NCBI RefSeq assembly: GCF_020164955.1 | Contig: NZ_JAIUHG010000001.1 | Span: 1 to 64,000 of the forward strand | DNA from: Mesorhizobium sp. CA8 | GTDB lineage: Bacteria; Pseudomonadota; Alphaproteobacteria; Rhizobiales; Rhizobiaceae | DNA: 64,000 nucleotides | Reading direction: 5' to 3' | Shown here: positions 26,729 to 35,279 of the stretch, one piece after another | How positions within the stretch are numbered: position 1 is the stretch's first letter | Layout: every line of letters starts with the position of its first letter | The notes under the pieces: model-generated | Told to the model about the DNA's origin: nothing | Databases searched by the model: none | What the model saw: only the letters and a program-made list of their open reading frames with translations | Program-made: the position numbers and the translations under genes

Positions 26729-27856
26729 ATGGCGGGACCGCAACTGGACGAGGCCGCGCAGGCGGCCCTTGATAGCCGTTTCATGGCCGCGGCCATCAGG
26801 CTGTCGCGCCGCAATGCCGGCCGCACTTCGACCAACCCTTCTGTCGGCACCATCATCGTACGCGACGACGGCGCCGGCCCGATGATCGTCGGCACCGGCG
26901 TGACGGCCGTGGGTGGCCGCCCGCATGCCGAGACCGAGGCGCTGGCCGAAGCCGGCGAGCTCGCGCGCGGTGCGACGGCTTACGTTACTCTGGAGCCTTG
27001 CGCCCATCACGGCCGCACGCCGCCCTGCGCCAACGCGCTTGTCAATGCCGGCATCGCGCGCGTCGTCGGTGCGGCCAGCGATCCGGATCCGCGCGTCTCC
27101 GGCAAGGGCTACGCCATCCTGCGCGCGGCCGGTGTCGAGGTGGTTGAGAAAGTTCTGGCCGCCGAGGCCGCCGAGCAGATGGCCGGCTATCTGACTCGTT
27201 CTCTGAAAAAACGCCCGGAAGTGACTCTGAAGCTTGCGCTTTCGAGCGACGGAAAGATCGGCCGCAAAGGCGCCGGCCAGGTTTCCATCACCGGCGAGAT
27301 CGCGCGGCGCGATGTCTATCTGATGCGCGCCGAGGCCGACGCCATCCTGATCGGCATCGGCACCGCGCTGGAGGACGATCCGGCGCTGACCGTGCGCCTG
27401 CCCGGACTGGAGAACCGTTCGCCGGCGCGCATCGTCCTCGATCGCCAGATCCGGTTGCCGGAGACGTCGAAGCTGGTCTCGGGCGTCGACCGCGTGCCGC
27501 TCTATGTCGCTGCTTGCCCAGAGGCCGATGCGCACCGGCGGGCGTCGCTCGAACGCGCAGGCGTGCACTTCATCGGCACGGAAACCTATGAAAGCGAGAT
27601 AGCCTTGCCGGAGTTGCTGGAGGATCTGGCGGCACTCGGCATGGCGAGCGTTTTGGTCGAAGGCGGCGCCAGGGTGGCCAAGGCCTTCCTCGAGGAAGAT
27701 CTTGTCGATCGCATTGTCCTCTTCCAAGGCCCGGACCCCATTGGGGAGGACGGCATTGCATCGCCCATAGGCGCCGACCACATCCCGGCTGGATTTCGCA
27801 AGCTGCGTGACATGCGCTTCGGCGAGGACAGTTACGCCGAGTGGGTAAGACCATGA
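26729..27856 (+). CDS. ribD: Bifunctional riboflavin deaminase/reductase
   Basis: Catalyses the second and third steps of riboflavin synthesis: deamination of the pyrimidine from GTP cyclohydrolase II, then NADPH reduction of its ribosyl side chain. The N-terminal zinc deaminase shows HAETEAL and PCAHHGRTPPC; the C-terminal reductase begins at about residue 155 (KRPEVTLKLALSSDGKIG) and keeps SVLVEGGARVAKAFL. 375 residues is the full bifunctional length. It starts 2 bases after nrdR. A REP-like palindrome overlaps its stop codon. Confidence 0.95.
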   Translation: MAGPQLDEAAQAALDSRFMAAAIRLSRRNAGRTSTNPSVGTIIVRDDGAGPMIVGTGVTAVGGRPHAETEALAEAGELARGATAYVTLEPCAHHGRTPPCANALVNAGIARVVGAASDPDPRVSGKGYAILRAAGVEVVEKVLAAEAAEQMAGYLTRSLKKRPEVTLKLALSSDGKIGRKGAGQVSITGEIARRDVYLMRAEADAILIGIGTALEDDPALTVRLPGLENRSPARIVLDRQIRLPETSKLVSGVDRVPLYVAACPEADAHRRASLERAGVHFIGTETYESEIALPELLEDLAALGMASVLVEGGARVAKAFLEEDLVDRIVLFQGPDPIGEDGIASPIGADHIPAGFRKLRDMRFGEDSYAEWVRP

Positions 27857-27896
27857 GCCCAAAAAGTGGGAACCGGTTTTTGGATAAGATCACGGT
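27849..27896. repeat. Diverged REP-like palindrome overlapping the ribD stop
   Basis: GACCATGAGCCCAAAAAG, GGGAACCGGTTTTTGGATAA, then GATCACGGTC. The core GGAACCGGTTTT-T-GGA matches the element at 53630-53699, and the arms (GACC-A-TGA with TCA-C-GGTC) still pair. It lies between ribD and ribE within the operon and could produce a processing hairpin. Confidence 0.65.
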
Positions 27897-27917
27897 CGAG
27901 ACGAAAGGCGCTCTCTG

Positions 27918-28535
27918 ATGTTTACGGGAATTGTGACTGATGTCGGTACGGTTGCGAGCGTGAAGCCGCTCGCCGAAGGCATCGGCCTGCGCATCGACAC
28001 CGCCTACGACCCCGAGACCATTGCGATCGGTGCTTCGATCTCCTGCGGCGGCGTCTGCCTCACCGTCACGGCGCTGCCCGAGCATGGCTCGAACGCGCGC
28101 TGGTTCGAGGTCGAGGCCTGGGAGGAGGCGCTCAGGCTGACCACTGCGTCGAGTTGGAAATCCGGCACCCGGATCAATCTGGAACGGGCACTGAAGATCG
28201 GCGATGAGCTCGGCGGCCACATCGTTTCCGGCCATATCGACGGCACCGCCGAGATCGTCGAGCGCAAGGAGGAGGGCGATGCCGTGCGCTTCACGCTCGA
28301 AGCGCCGCGCCATCTGGCGAAGTTCATCGCGCCGAAAGGGTCGGTGGCCCTCGATGGCACCTCGCTTACCGTCAACAAGGTCGAAGGCACCCGCTTCGAC
28401 GTGCTTCTCATCCATCATTCGCTGAGCGTCACCACCTGGGGCGAGCGCCAGGCCGGCGACCGCGTCAACATCGAGATCGACACCATGGCGCGTTACGCAG
28501 CGCGCCTGGCGGAGGCAGCGAAAGAGGGGCTTTGA
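27918..28535 (+). CDS. ribE: Riboflavin synthase, alpha subunit
   Basis: Last step of riboflavin synthesis: dismutation of two 6,7-dimethyl-8-ribityllumazine molecules. The protein of 205 residues shows the internal duplication of the lumazine-binding domain: MFTGIVTDVGTV and the matching HIVSGHIDGTAEIV opening of the second half, with the conserved SCGGVCLTVT and GSVALDGTSLTVN repeats. The start ATG is at the family position. It is followed by a small ORF whose ATG overlaps its TGA (TGATG). Confidence 0.95.
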   Translation: MFTGIVTDVGTVASVKPLAEGIGLRIDTAYDPETIAIGASISCGGVCLTVTALPEHGSNARWFEVEAWEEALRLTTASSWKSGTRINLERALKIGDELGGHIVSGHIDGTAEIVERKEEGDAVRFTLEAPRHLAKFIAPKGSVALDGTSLTVNKVEGTRFDVLLIHHSLSVTTWGERQAGDRVNIEIDTMARYAARLAEAAKEGL

Positions 28536-28696
28536 TGAATCCCAAAGGAGCTGAAGAGACCGTCGAGCGCCGGCAGATGACTCTCGACGCGTTGGCGGAT
28601 GTCGATGCCGGCAGAGTGATAAAACACCGGGAAGTCGAGGCTTGGGTCAAAAGCCTGGTGGATCGCGCGGATCTCGCAACGCGTCGGCCTGAATAA
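28535..28696 (+). CDS. Small ORF resembling an orphan antitoxin (53 residues)
   Basis: The ATG overlaps the ribE stop by one base (TGATG), and the AAGGAG-like sequence lies inside the ORF, so translation would depend on coupling to ribE. The product contains QMTLDALADVDAGRVIKHRE followed by VEAWVKSL. The pattern aLAdvDAGrvi-H-EVeaWv is typical of ribbon-helix-helix/addiction-module antitoxins that pair with RelE/ParE toxins. No toxin gene follows; ribH begins 85 bases later. It is either an orphan regulator or what remains of a TA cassette inserted in the riboflavin operon. Confidence 0.55.
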   Translation: MNPKGAEETVERRQMTLDALADVDAGRVIKHREVEAWVKSLVDRADLATRRPE

Positions 28697-28781
28697 GTCA
28701 CAGAACGTCGCGCCGCAGCATCTTCCGCTTGCGGTCAACACGGCTTCGGCCTAAGTCACCGGCAACCCCCCGGAGACTTTT

Positions 28782-29276
28782 ATGGCTGGCACATCCCAAC
28801 ACGGCAAAGCGTTCATTCGCCCGAAGGCGAAGGCGCATCTGCTCATTGTCGAAGCGCGCTTTCACGACGATCTCGCCGACGCGCTGCTCGACGGCGCGAC
28901 CGGCGCGCTCGAGGAGGCCGGCGCCACCTATGACGTCGTCACGGTTCCCGGCTCGCTCGAAATACCGGCCGTCATCACCTTCGCGCTCGATGGAGCGGCC
29001 GAAGGCGGCACGCATTATGACGGTTTTGTTGCGCTCGGCACCGTCGTCCGTGGTGACACCTATCATTTCGACATCGTCGCCAATGAATCGAGCCGTGCGC
29101 TGATGGACCTTTCGGTGCAGGAGGCGATCGCGATCGGCAACGGCATCCTGACGACCGAGAACGACGCGCAGGCATGGGCGCGCGCGCGGAAGACGGAAGG
29201 CGACAAGGGCGGCTTCGCGGCGCGCGCGGCGCTGACCATGATCGCGCTTAAAGAGAAATTCGGAGCCCAATCGTGA
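28782..29276 (+). CDS. ribH: 6,7-Dimethyl-8-ribityllumazine synthase
   Basis: Penultimate step of riboflavin synthesis: condenses the ribitylaminouracil with 3,4-dihydroxy-2-butanone 4-phosphate. The 164 residues have the conserved lumazine-synthase segments: [47 protein letters not shown] with the catalytic His, and [17 protein letters not shown] basic N-terminal extension precedes the core. Its stop overlaps the nusB GTG start by 4 bases. Confidence 0.95.
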   Translation: MAGTSQHGKAFIRPKAKAHLLIVEARFHDDLADALLDGATGALEEAGATYDVVTVPGSLEIPAVITFALDGAAEGGTHYDGFVALGTVVRGDTYHFDIVANESSRALMDLSVQEAIAIGNGILTTENDAQAWARARKTEGDKGGFAARAALTMIALKEKFGAQS

Positions 29277-29767
29277 CCGATCCCGCCTCGACCGGTGCGG
29301 TGCGCCACGCCAACAAGCGCGGTGCCGCCCGTCTTGCCGCCGTCCAGGCGCTCTATCAGATGGATGTGGCCGGCAGCGGCGTCTTCGAGATCACGGCCGA
29401 ATACGAAGCCTTCCGCCTCGGCAAGGAAGTCGACGGCGCGCTCTATCGCGAGGCCGACGCGCAATGGTTCCGCGCCATCCTGACCGGCGTCGTCGAAAAC
29501 CAGAAGACCATCGATCCCGTCATCCGCCAGGCGCTCACCGAGGACTGGCCGCTGTCGCGGCTGGATTCGACGCTGCGCGCCATCCTGCGCGCTGGCGTCT
29601 ATGAATTGATGAAGCGCGAGGACGTGCCGGTGGCCGTGATCGTCTCCGAATATGTCGACATCGCCAAGGCATTTTACGAGGAAGACGAGCCGAAGCTGGT
29701 GAACGCAGTGCTGGATCGCGTCTCGCGCCGGGTTCGCGGCGAGGGACGCGGCAAGGACGCTTCGTGA
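29273..29767 (+). CDS. nusB: Transcription antitermination factor NusB
   Basis: RNA-binding helical protein of 164 residues that, with NusE, assembles on boxA to prevent early termination in rRNA operons. Typical motifs are [16 protein letters not shown] at the start, [25 protein letters not shown] in the middle and [13 protein letters not shown] near the end. The GTG start overlaps ribH by 4 bases. Riboflavin synthase/nusB linkage is widely conserved. The MFS gene that follows overlaps its stop by 4 bases as well, so this is one operon. Confidence 0.95.
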   Translation: MTDPASTGAVRHANKRGAARLAAVQALYQMDVAGSGVFEITAEYEAFRLGKEVDGALYREADAQWFRAILTGVVENQKTIDPVIRQALTEDWPLSRLDSTLRAILRAGVYELMKREDVPVAVIVSEYVDIAKAFYEEDEPKLVNAVLDRVSRRVRGEGRGKDAS

Positions 29768-30987
29768 CGATCGCAACGGCCGCGGTCGCCGAGACCGGCA
29801 GGGAAGGGCGTCGCACGGCCGTGCTGCTTGCCGCAGCGCAGGCGATCGTCGGTTCGGCCGCGCCGATCGCCATTTCCCTCGGCGCGCTCGCCGGGCAATA
29901 TCTGCTCGGCCCAGACAAGTCGCTCGCGACGGCGCCGGTCACCGGTTTCAATATCGGCGTGGCGCTGGGAGCCTTGCCGGCCGCTTCCATCATCCGCCGG
30001 CTCGGCCATCGCGGCGGCTTCATGACAGGCACTGTCGTCACCGCGCTTGGTGGCCTGGTCGCGACGCTTGCGCTCTTCCAGGCAAGCTTCTGGCTATTCG
30101 CCTTCGGCCTCTGCGTCATTGGCGTCGGCGGCGCTTTCGTCCAGCAGTTCCGCTTCGCGGCCGCCGACAATGCGCCGCCGGAGTTCAAGGCGCGCGCCAT
30201 CTCCTTCGTGCTGGCCGGCGGCATCATCACCGCAATTCTCGGGCCGCAGATCGTCATCTACACGCGCGAATGGCTGGCCCCGGTGATGTTCGCGGGATCC
30301 TTCGCCTCGATCCTGCCGTTGGCGGCGGCTGGCGCGCTCATCCTGTCGTTCCTGCGGGTTTCCGCACATGCGAACGCCGTGACCGAAGCCGCCACAAGCG
30401 ATGCCCGCCCGCTGATCGAGATCGTCACCCAGCCGCGCTTTGTCGCCGCGTTGTTCTGCACCGTCGGCAGCTACGCGCTGATGAGCTTCGTCATGACCGG
30501 CGCGCCGCTCGCGATGGTCGGCTGCGGCTTGTCGGAGGACAATGCCACGCTTGGCATTTCCTGGCATGTCATGGCTATGTTCGGACCGAGCTTCTTCACC
30601 GGTACGCTGATCCATCGCTTCGGCGCCGAGCGCATCGTCGCCACTGGCCTTGTCCTATTGATCGGCTGCGGCGCCGTGGCGCTTTCCGGCCTGGCGCTGT
30701 GGCAGTTCTGGACAGCGCTGATCCTGCTCGGGCTCGGCTGGAATTTCGCTTTCATCGGCGCAACCGCAATGGTCGCCGCCAGCTACCGGCCTTCCGAGAA
30801 GAGCAAGGTCCAGGGTTTCCACGACTTTGCCCTGTTCGGCTCCGTCGCCTTTGCCTCGCTGATGTCGGGCGCGATCTACAACGCCTGGGGCTGGACCATG
30901 CTGAACTGGATCGTCTTCCCGGTCGTGGCGCTCTGCTTCCTGGCGCTCGGGACGTTGGAGCTGACGGGCTTGCGCACCGCCAACTGA
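29764..30987 (+). CDS. MFS transporter at the end of the rib-nusB operon
   Basis: Twelve-helix major facilitator of 407 residues. The helix 2-3 loop reads [11 protein letters not shown], a degenerate form of the MFS signature, and the motif after helix 4 is [20 protein letters not shown]. Members of this subgroup are annotated as uncharacterised YcaD/NNP-like transporters; the substrate is unknown. The GTG start overlaps nusB by 4 bases, so expression is coupled to riboflavin genes, but a flavin role is not demonstrated. No terminator is obvious after the stop. Confidence 0.85.
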   Translation: MTIATAAVAETGREGRRTAVLLAAAQAIVGSAAPIAISLGALAGQYLLGPDKSLATAPVTGFNIGVALGALPAASIIRRLGHRGGFMTGTVVTALGGLVATLALFQASFWLFAFGLCVIGVGGAFVQQFRFAAADNAPPEFKARAISFVLAGGIITAILGPQIVIYTREWLAPVMFAGSFASILPLAAAGALILSFLRVSAHANAVTEAATSDARPLIEIVTQPRFVAALFCTVGSYALMSFVMTGAPLAMVGCGLSEDNATLGISWHVMAMFGPSFFTGTLIHRFGAERIVATGLVLLIGCGAVALSGLALWQFWTALILLGLGWNFAFIGATAMVAASYRPSEKSKVQGFHDFALFGSVAFASLMSGAIYNAWGWTMLNWIVFPVVALCFLALGTLELTGLRTAN

Positions 30988-31146
30988 CATTACGCTGTCG
31001 GGACTGCCTGCCGCGCTTCCCTGGCGCGGGGAACAAAGATATTGCGCTGATCCCCTCAGTTATGAAACCGTATACCCCGACTGGCCGTCATGGCCATGCT
31101 CACATGCGCCCTCCCGATACTCGGTTCACAGCAAGGGATTTTCACA

Positions 31147-32058
31147 ATGTTTTCAATCCGAAAGCTCGCCGTAGCAGCGATCGCGCTCGGCATTGCCACG
31201 GCCTCGGCAAGTGCCCAGGTGGTCGTCTCCTCGAAGATCGATACCGAGGGTGGGGTGCTGGGCAACATCATCCAGCTGGTCCTCAACGCCAACAACATCA
31301 AGACGACCGACCGCATCCAGCTCGGCGCGACCCCAGTGGTGCGCAAGGCGATCACCGCCGGCGAGATCGACATCTATCCCGAATACACCGGCAATGCCGC
31401 CTTCTTCTTCCAAAAGGCCGACGATCCGGTCTGGAAGGATGCCGCCAAGGCTTACGAAACCGCCAAGAAACTCGACTATGACGCGAACAAAATCGTCTGG
31501 CTGTCGCCATCGCCGGCCAACAACACCTGGGCGATCGCGCTGCGCAAGGAAGTGGCCGACGAGAACAAGCTCGTCACCCTGACGGACTTCGGCAAATATG
31601 TCACCGGCGGTGGCAAGGTGGTGCTTGCGGCTTCCGCCGAGTTCGTCAATTCGGCGGCGGCCCTTCCGGCCTTCCAGACCACCTATGGCTTCAAGTTGAA
31701 GCCCGACCAGCTGATTACGCTTTCCGGCGGCGACACCGCGGCGACCATCGCGGCAGCCGCCAACCAGACGAACGGAGCCAACGCCGCCATGGTCTATGGT
31801 ACCGATGGCGGCATCCAGCCCTCCGGCCTCGTCGCGCTCGAAGACGACAAGAACGTGCAGCCCGTCTACCAGCCCGCGCCGATCATCCGCGAGAAGGTGC
31901 TGAAGGAACATCCCGAGATCGAGACGCTGCTGAAGCCGGTCTTCGCCAAGCTCGACCTTGCCACGCTGCAGCAGCTCAACGGCCGCGTGCAACTAGGTGG
32001 TGAGCCTGCCAAGGGCGTGGCGGAGGATTTCCTCAAGAAGAACGGTTTCTTGAAGTAG
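31147..32058 (+). CDS. Osmoprotectant ABC transporter, substrate-binding protein (OsmF/YehZ type)
   Basis: Periplasmic binding protein of 303 residues with a signal peptide (LAVAAIALGIATASASAQ). The mature protein begins VVVSSKIDTEGGVLGNIIQ, the characteristic opening of the OpuAC/OsmF family, followed by IDIYPEYTGNAAFFF, which contributes aromatic residues that cage quaternary amines. The likely ligand is glycine betaine or a related compound. ATG 31147 has AAGGGA upstream. The permease and ATPase genes follow in order SBP-permease-ATPase-permease, as in the yehZYXW operon. Confidence 0.9.
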   Translation: MFSIRKLAVAAIALGIATASASAQVVVSSKIDTEGGVLGNIIQLVLNANNIKTTDRIQLGATPVVRKAITAGEIDIYPEYTGNAAFFFQKADDPVWKDAAKAYETAKKLDYDANKIVWLSPSPANNTWAIALRKEVADENKLVTLTDFGKYVTGGGKVVLAASAEFVNSAAALPAFQTTYGFKLKPDQLITLSGGDTAATIAAAANQTNGANAAMVYGTDGGIQPSGLVALEDDKNVQPVYQPAPIIREKVLKEHPEIETLLKPVFAKLDLATLQQLNGRVQLGGEPAKGVAEDFLKKNGFLK

Positions 32059-32180
32059 ATCGCAGCACAAGTGCGGGTTGGACAGGTGCGGCCTGTAGAT
32101 TGGATGTCGCGTAGGCTTTCGCCAATCTTTAAGGACGCAACGGTTGCGAGGTCTCTACTTCGTTATTCGGCGGGGGGTCG

Positions 32181-33344
32181 ATGACCCTGCGCCTCGACAA
32201 GCTCGGCGTCGTCATTGCCGCGATCGTGGCCTATGCCGCGTTCCTCGCCCCGTTCGCGACGTTCCGGGCCAACCGCATCGTGCCGGGCCAGGCGCGTTCG
32301 ATCCTCGAAGCGCTGCCGCCCGCGCCTGGCATGCTGTTGCTGGCGATAGTGATCGCCGCCGCCGTCGTCGCTCTGCTGAGGACGCCGCTCTTCCTCAGGC
32401 TGGCGGCCAGCGGCGCGGCGCTGGTCGCGCTTACGATCCTGATCGGTGTTGCCGGCGGTTTTCTGACGTCCGCCGGCAACACCTTCGCCCGCGTCTCGCC
32501 GGCCTCCGGTTTCTGGCTGCTGATCTTTGCCTTTACCTTGCTTCTCGCGGACGTGTTGACCCTGCTCAACCTGTCGCCCTGGGCGCGCGTCGGCGTGCTC
32601 GTGCTGGCCGCTTTAGCCATTGCCGCGTTGCTCGTTTCGGGACGTTGGGATAGTCTTTCCATCCTCAAGGAATACGCCAGCCGCGCCGACAGTTTCTGGG
32701 CCGAAGCTTCCAAGCACGTCACGCTGGCGCTCGGCTCGCTGGCAGGCGCGGTGATCGTCGGCATTCCGCTCGGCATCTTGTGCCATCGCGTCGAGAGGCT
32801 GCGGGCAGGGGTGCTCAATGTGCTCAACATCATCCAGACCATTCCGTCGATCGCGCTCTTCGGTTTGCTGATCGCGCCGCTCGGCTGGCTCGCCCTGCAT
32901 GTGCCGGGCGCCGCCACGATCGGCATCAGGGGCATCGGCACCGCGCCCGCCTTCGTCGCGCTTTTCCTTTATTCGCTGCTGCCGGTCGTGGCCAATACTG
33001 TTGTCGGGCTGGCTGGTGTACCCCGCGCGGCCAACGACGCCGCGCGCGGCATGGGCATGACCGACCGCCAGCGCCTCTTCGATGTCGAGTTTCCGCTCGC
33101 CTTTCCGGTGATCCTGACCGGCATCCGCATCGTGCTGGTGCAGAATATCGGGCTTGCCACCATTGCCGCGCTGATCGGCGGCGGCGGCTTCGGCGTGTTC
33201 GTTTTCCAAGGTGTCGGCCAGACGGCGATGGATCTGGTGCTGCTCGGCGCGCTGCCCACCGTGGCGCTGGCCTTTGCTGCGGCGATCATCCTCGACGCGG
33301 TCATCGAGATGACAGCCACCAAGCGCAGGGTCGAAACGGCATGA
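32181..33344 (+). CDS. Osmoprotectant ABC transporter, large permease (YehY type)
   Basis: Inner-membrane permease of 387 residues. The N-terminal 150 residues form extra hydrophobic helices typical of the YehY subtype; the C-terminal half is the binding-protein-dependent transport domain, with the coupling-loop motif (AANDAARGMGMTDRQRLFDVEFPLAFP). It comes 122 bases after the binding protein gene and overlaps the ATPase gene by 4 bases (ATGA). The spacer after the binding protein could hold a processing site that lets the binding protein be made in excess. Confidence 0.9.
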   Translation: MTLRLDKLGVVIAAIVAYAAFLAPFATFRANRIVPGQARSILEALPPAPGMLLLAIVIAAAVVALLRTPLFLRLAASGAALVALTILIGVAGGFLTSAGNTFARVSPASGFWLLIFAFTLLLADVLTLLNLSPWARVGVLVLAALAIAALLVSGRWDSLSILKEYASRADSFWAEASKHVTLALGSLAGAVIVGIPLGILCHRVERLRAGVLNVLNIIQTIPSIALFGLLIAPLGWLALHVPGAATIGIRGIGTAPAFVALFLYSLLPVVANTVVGLAGVPRAANDAARGMGMTDRQRLFDVEFPLAFPVILTGIRIVLVQNIGLATIAALIGGGGFGVFVFQGVGQTAMDLVLLGALPTVALAFAAAIILDAVIEMTATKRRVETA

Positions 33345-34279
33345 TCGAGATCGAATGTATCACTAAGCGCTATGACAGCACGACGGTGGTCGATGATGTT
33401 TCAATGGTCATCGAGCCCCGAACCATCGCGACCATCGTCGGCACGTCGGGATCCGGCAAGACGACGCTGCTCAGGATGATCAACCGGCTGGTCGAGCCGA
33501 GCTCCGGCGTCGTCAAGCTCGACGGCGCCGACAACCGCTCGGTTCCCGGCTATCAGCTGCGCCGCAGCATCGGCTACGCCATCCAGGGGCATGGCCTGTT
33601 CCCACACCGCACGGTAGCGCAGAACATCGCCACCGTGCCACTGCTGCTCGGTTGGGACCGAGACCGCATCAAGGCGCGCGTCGACGAGTTGATGACGCTC
33701 TACCAGCTCGACCCGCAGGCTTACGGGCCGCGCTACCCGCATGAGCTTTCCGGCGGCCAGCAGCAGCGCGTCGGCGTTGCCCGCGCTTTGGCCGCCGAGC
33801 CGAACGTGCTTTTGATGGATGAGCCCTTCGGCGCGCTTGACCCGATCATCCGCACCAAGGCGCAGGAGGATCTGCTGGCGATCCAGAAACGCTTCGGCAC
33901 GACCATCATCCTAGTCACCCACGATATGGAAGAAGCGGTGCATCTGGGCGACAAAATAGCCGTCATGGATGCGGGCAAGCTGGTGCAATACGCAAAACCG
34001 GCGGAGATTCTGGCGAGGCCTGCGAATGGCTTCGTCGAGACGTTGGTGGGCGCTAGCGAAAGGCCGTTCCGGCTGCTGTCGCTGGGGCCTGTGCGCGATG
34101 CCGTGGAGCCGGGCGGCGCCGAAGGCGAGGCGATCCCCGGTGGCGCCACGCAGCGCGACGCGCTGGCCGAGCTCTTGTGGTCGGGTCGCCCCGCACTGCC
34201 GGTGAAGGACGCCGATGGCAAGCTCATTGGCCGCGTCACCGTCGAAGGCCTGGTGAAACGGGCGGCGAGGCCGCAATGA
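33341..34279 (+). CDS. Osmoprotectant ABC transporter, ATPase (YehX/OsmV type)
   Basis: ABC ATPase of 312 residues: Walker A GTSGSGKTT, Q-loop in GYAIQGHGLFPH, signature LSGGQQQR, Walker B VLLMDEPFGALD and H-loop VTHDMEEA. A C-terminal extension after residue 240 (FRLLSLGPVRDAVEPGG, then LPVKDADGKLIGRV) resembles a single CBS-type motif, which in OpuA/ProV-class ATPases senses ionic strength. ATG overlaps the preceding stop by 4 bases, as does its own stop with the next permease. Confidence 0.92.
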   Translation: MIEIECITKRYDSTTVVDDVSMVIEPRTIATIVGTSGSGKTTLLRMINRLVEPSSGVVKLDGADNRSVPGYQLRRSIGYAIQGHGLFPHRTVAQNIATVPLLLGWDRDRIKARVDELMTLYQLDPQAYGPRYPHELSGGQQQRVGVARALAAEPNVLLMDEPFGALDPIIRTKAQEDLLAIQKRFGTTIILVTHDMEEAVHLGDKIAVMDAGKLVQYAKPAEILARPANGFVETLVGASERPFRLLSLGPVRDAVEPGGAEGEAIPGGATQRDALAELLWSGRPALPVKDADGKLIGRVTVEGLVKRAARPQ

Positions 34280-35025
34280 AAGCCTGGCTGCCCGCGCTGC
34301 TGAGGCTGGCCGTGTTGGTGCTGCTAGTGGTCTTCATCACCAGCCCGAACTGGTTCGAGCCGCTGCTGAAACCGCTGACGGAGAATGGCGCGCCGGCGAT
34401 CTACAACCAGGGCAGCCTGCTGACGCTGACCCTGCAGCATCTGCGGATCGTGCTGATGGCCACGGTGGCGGCGACGATCGTCGCGGTGGCTTTAGCCATC
34501 CTGGTCACCAGACCGGCCGGCGCCGAGTTCCTGCCCTTGTCGCGCAGCCTGGTCAATATCGGCCAGACTTTCCCGCCCGTTGCCGTGCTGGCGCTTGCCG
34601 TGCCGGCCGTGGGTTTCGGCGAGAAGCCGACGCTGATCGCGCTCTTCCTCTATGGGCTGCTGCCGATCTTCGAGAATGCGCTGACGGCGCTCACCACATT
34701 GCCCGGCAACGTTATGGAAGCGGCGCGGGGTGCAGGCATGACCGGCTGGCAACGACTGATGAAGGTCGAACTGCCACTGAGCGCCCCGGTGATCCTCGGC
34801 GGCATCCGGCTCTCGGTGGTCATAAGCCTCGCCACGGCAACCATCGGATCGACGGTAGCCGCCAAGACGCTGGGCGAGGTGATCATCGCCGGCCTGATCT
34901 CGAACAACCTTGCCTTCGTGCTGCAGGGCGGCCTGATCGTCGCCGCACTTGCCGTGCTGATCTATGACGGTCTCTCGGCGGTCGAACGCTACGCCGCGCG
35001 ACGCATGGGGCAGGGGGCGGAATAA
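34276..35025 (+). CDS. Osmoprotectant ABC transporter, small permease (YehW type)
   Basis: Permease of 249 residues with six helices and the transport-domain coupling motif [27 protein letters not shown] in its second half. It completes a heteromeric transporter with the 387-residue permease. ATG at 34276 overlaps the ATPase stop. The operon ends here: 254 bases follow before hppA. Confidence 0.9.
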   Translation: MKAWLPALLRLAVLVLLVVFITSPNWFEPLLKPLTENGAPAIYNQGSLLTLTLQHLRIVLMATVAATIVAVALAILVTRPAGAEFLPLSRSLVNIGQTFPPVAVLALAVPAVGFGEKPTLIALFLYGLLPIFENALTALTTLPGNVMEAARGAGMTGWQRLMKVELPLSAPVILGGIRLSVVISLATATIGSTVAAKTLGEVIIAGLISNNLAFVLQGGLIVAALAVLIYDGLSAVERYAARRMGQGAE

Positions 35026-35279
35026 CGCTACGTCTGCGGATTGGGCGAAGGTGCCCCAACGTCATTTCAATCGATCTAATTCCGGGCTCGCGCTGGCACA
35101 ACGTTTACTGCCCGCTTCTTTTGGGCGAAAGCCGGGCAAAAACCGAACAATATCTTGACGTTCCGAGCCCTGTTTCGCATACACCCCAGCCAAGGGGTGG
35201 AATCCGTGCGCGGCATCCGTCTCCGTCCAACGGCCCAGGGAGGGGTTCTTTTGGGCCAACAATCGAGGAAAATCCGGCA

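Noticed and set aside
27857..27917. FMN riboswitch in the riboflavin operon
   Set aside because: The spacers before ribE and ribH are too short and lack the conserved RFN-element segments; the first holds a REP-like palindrome.
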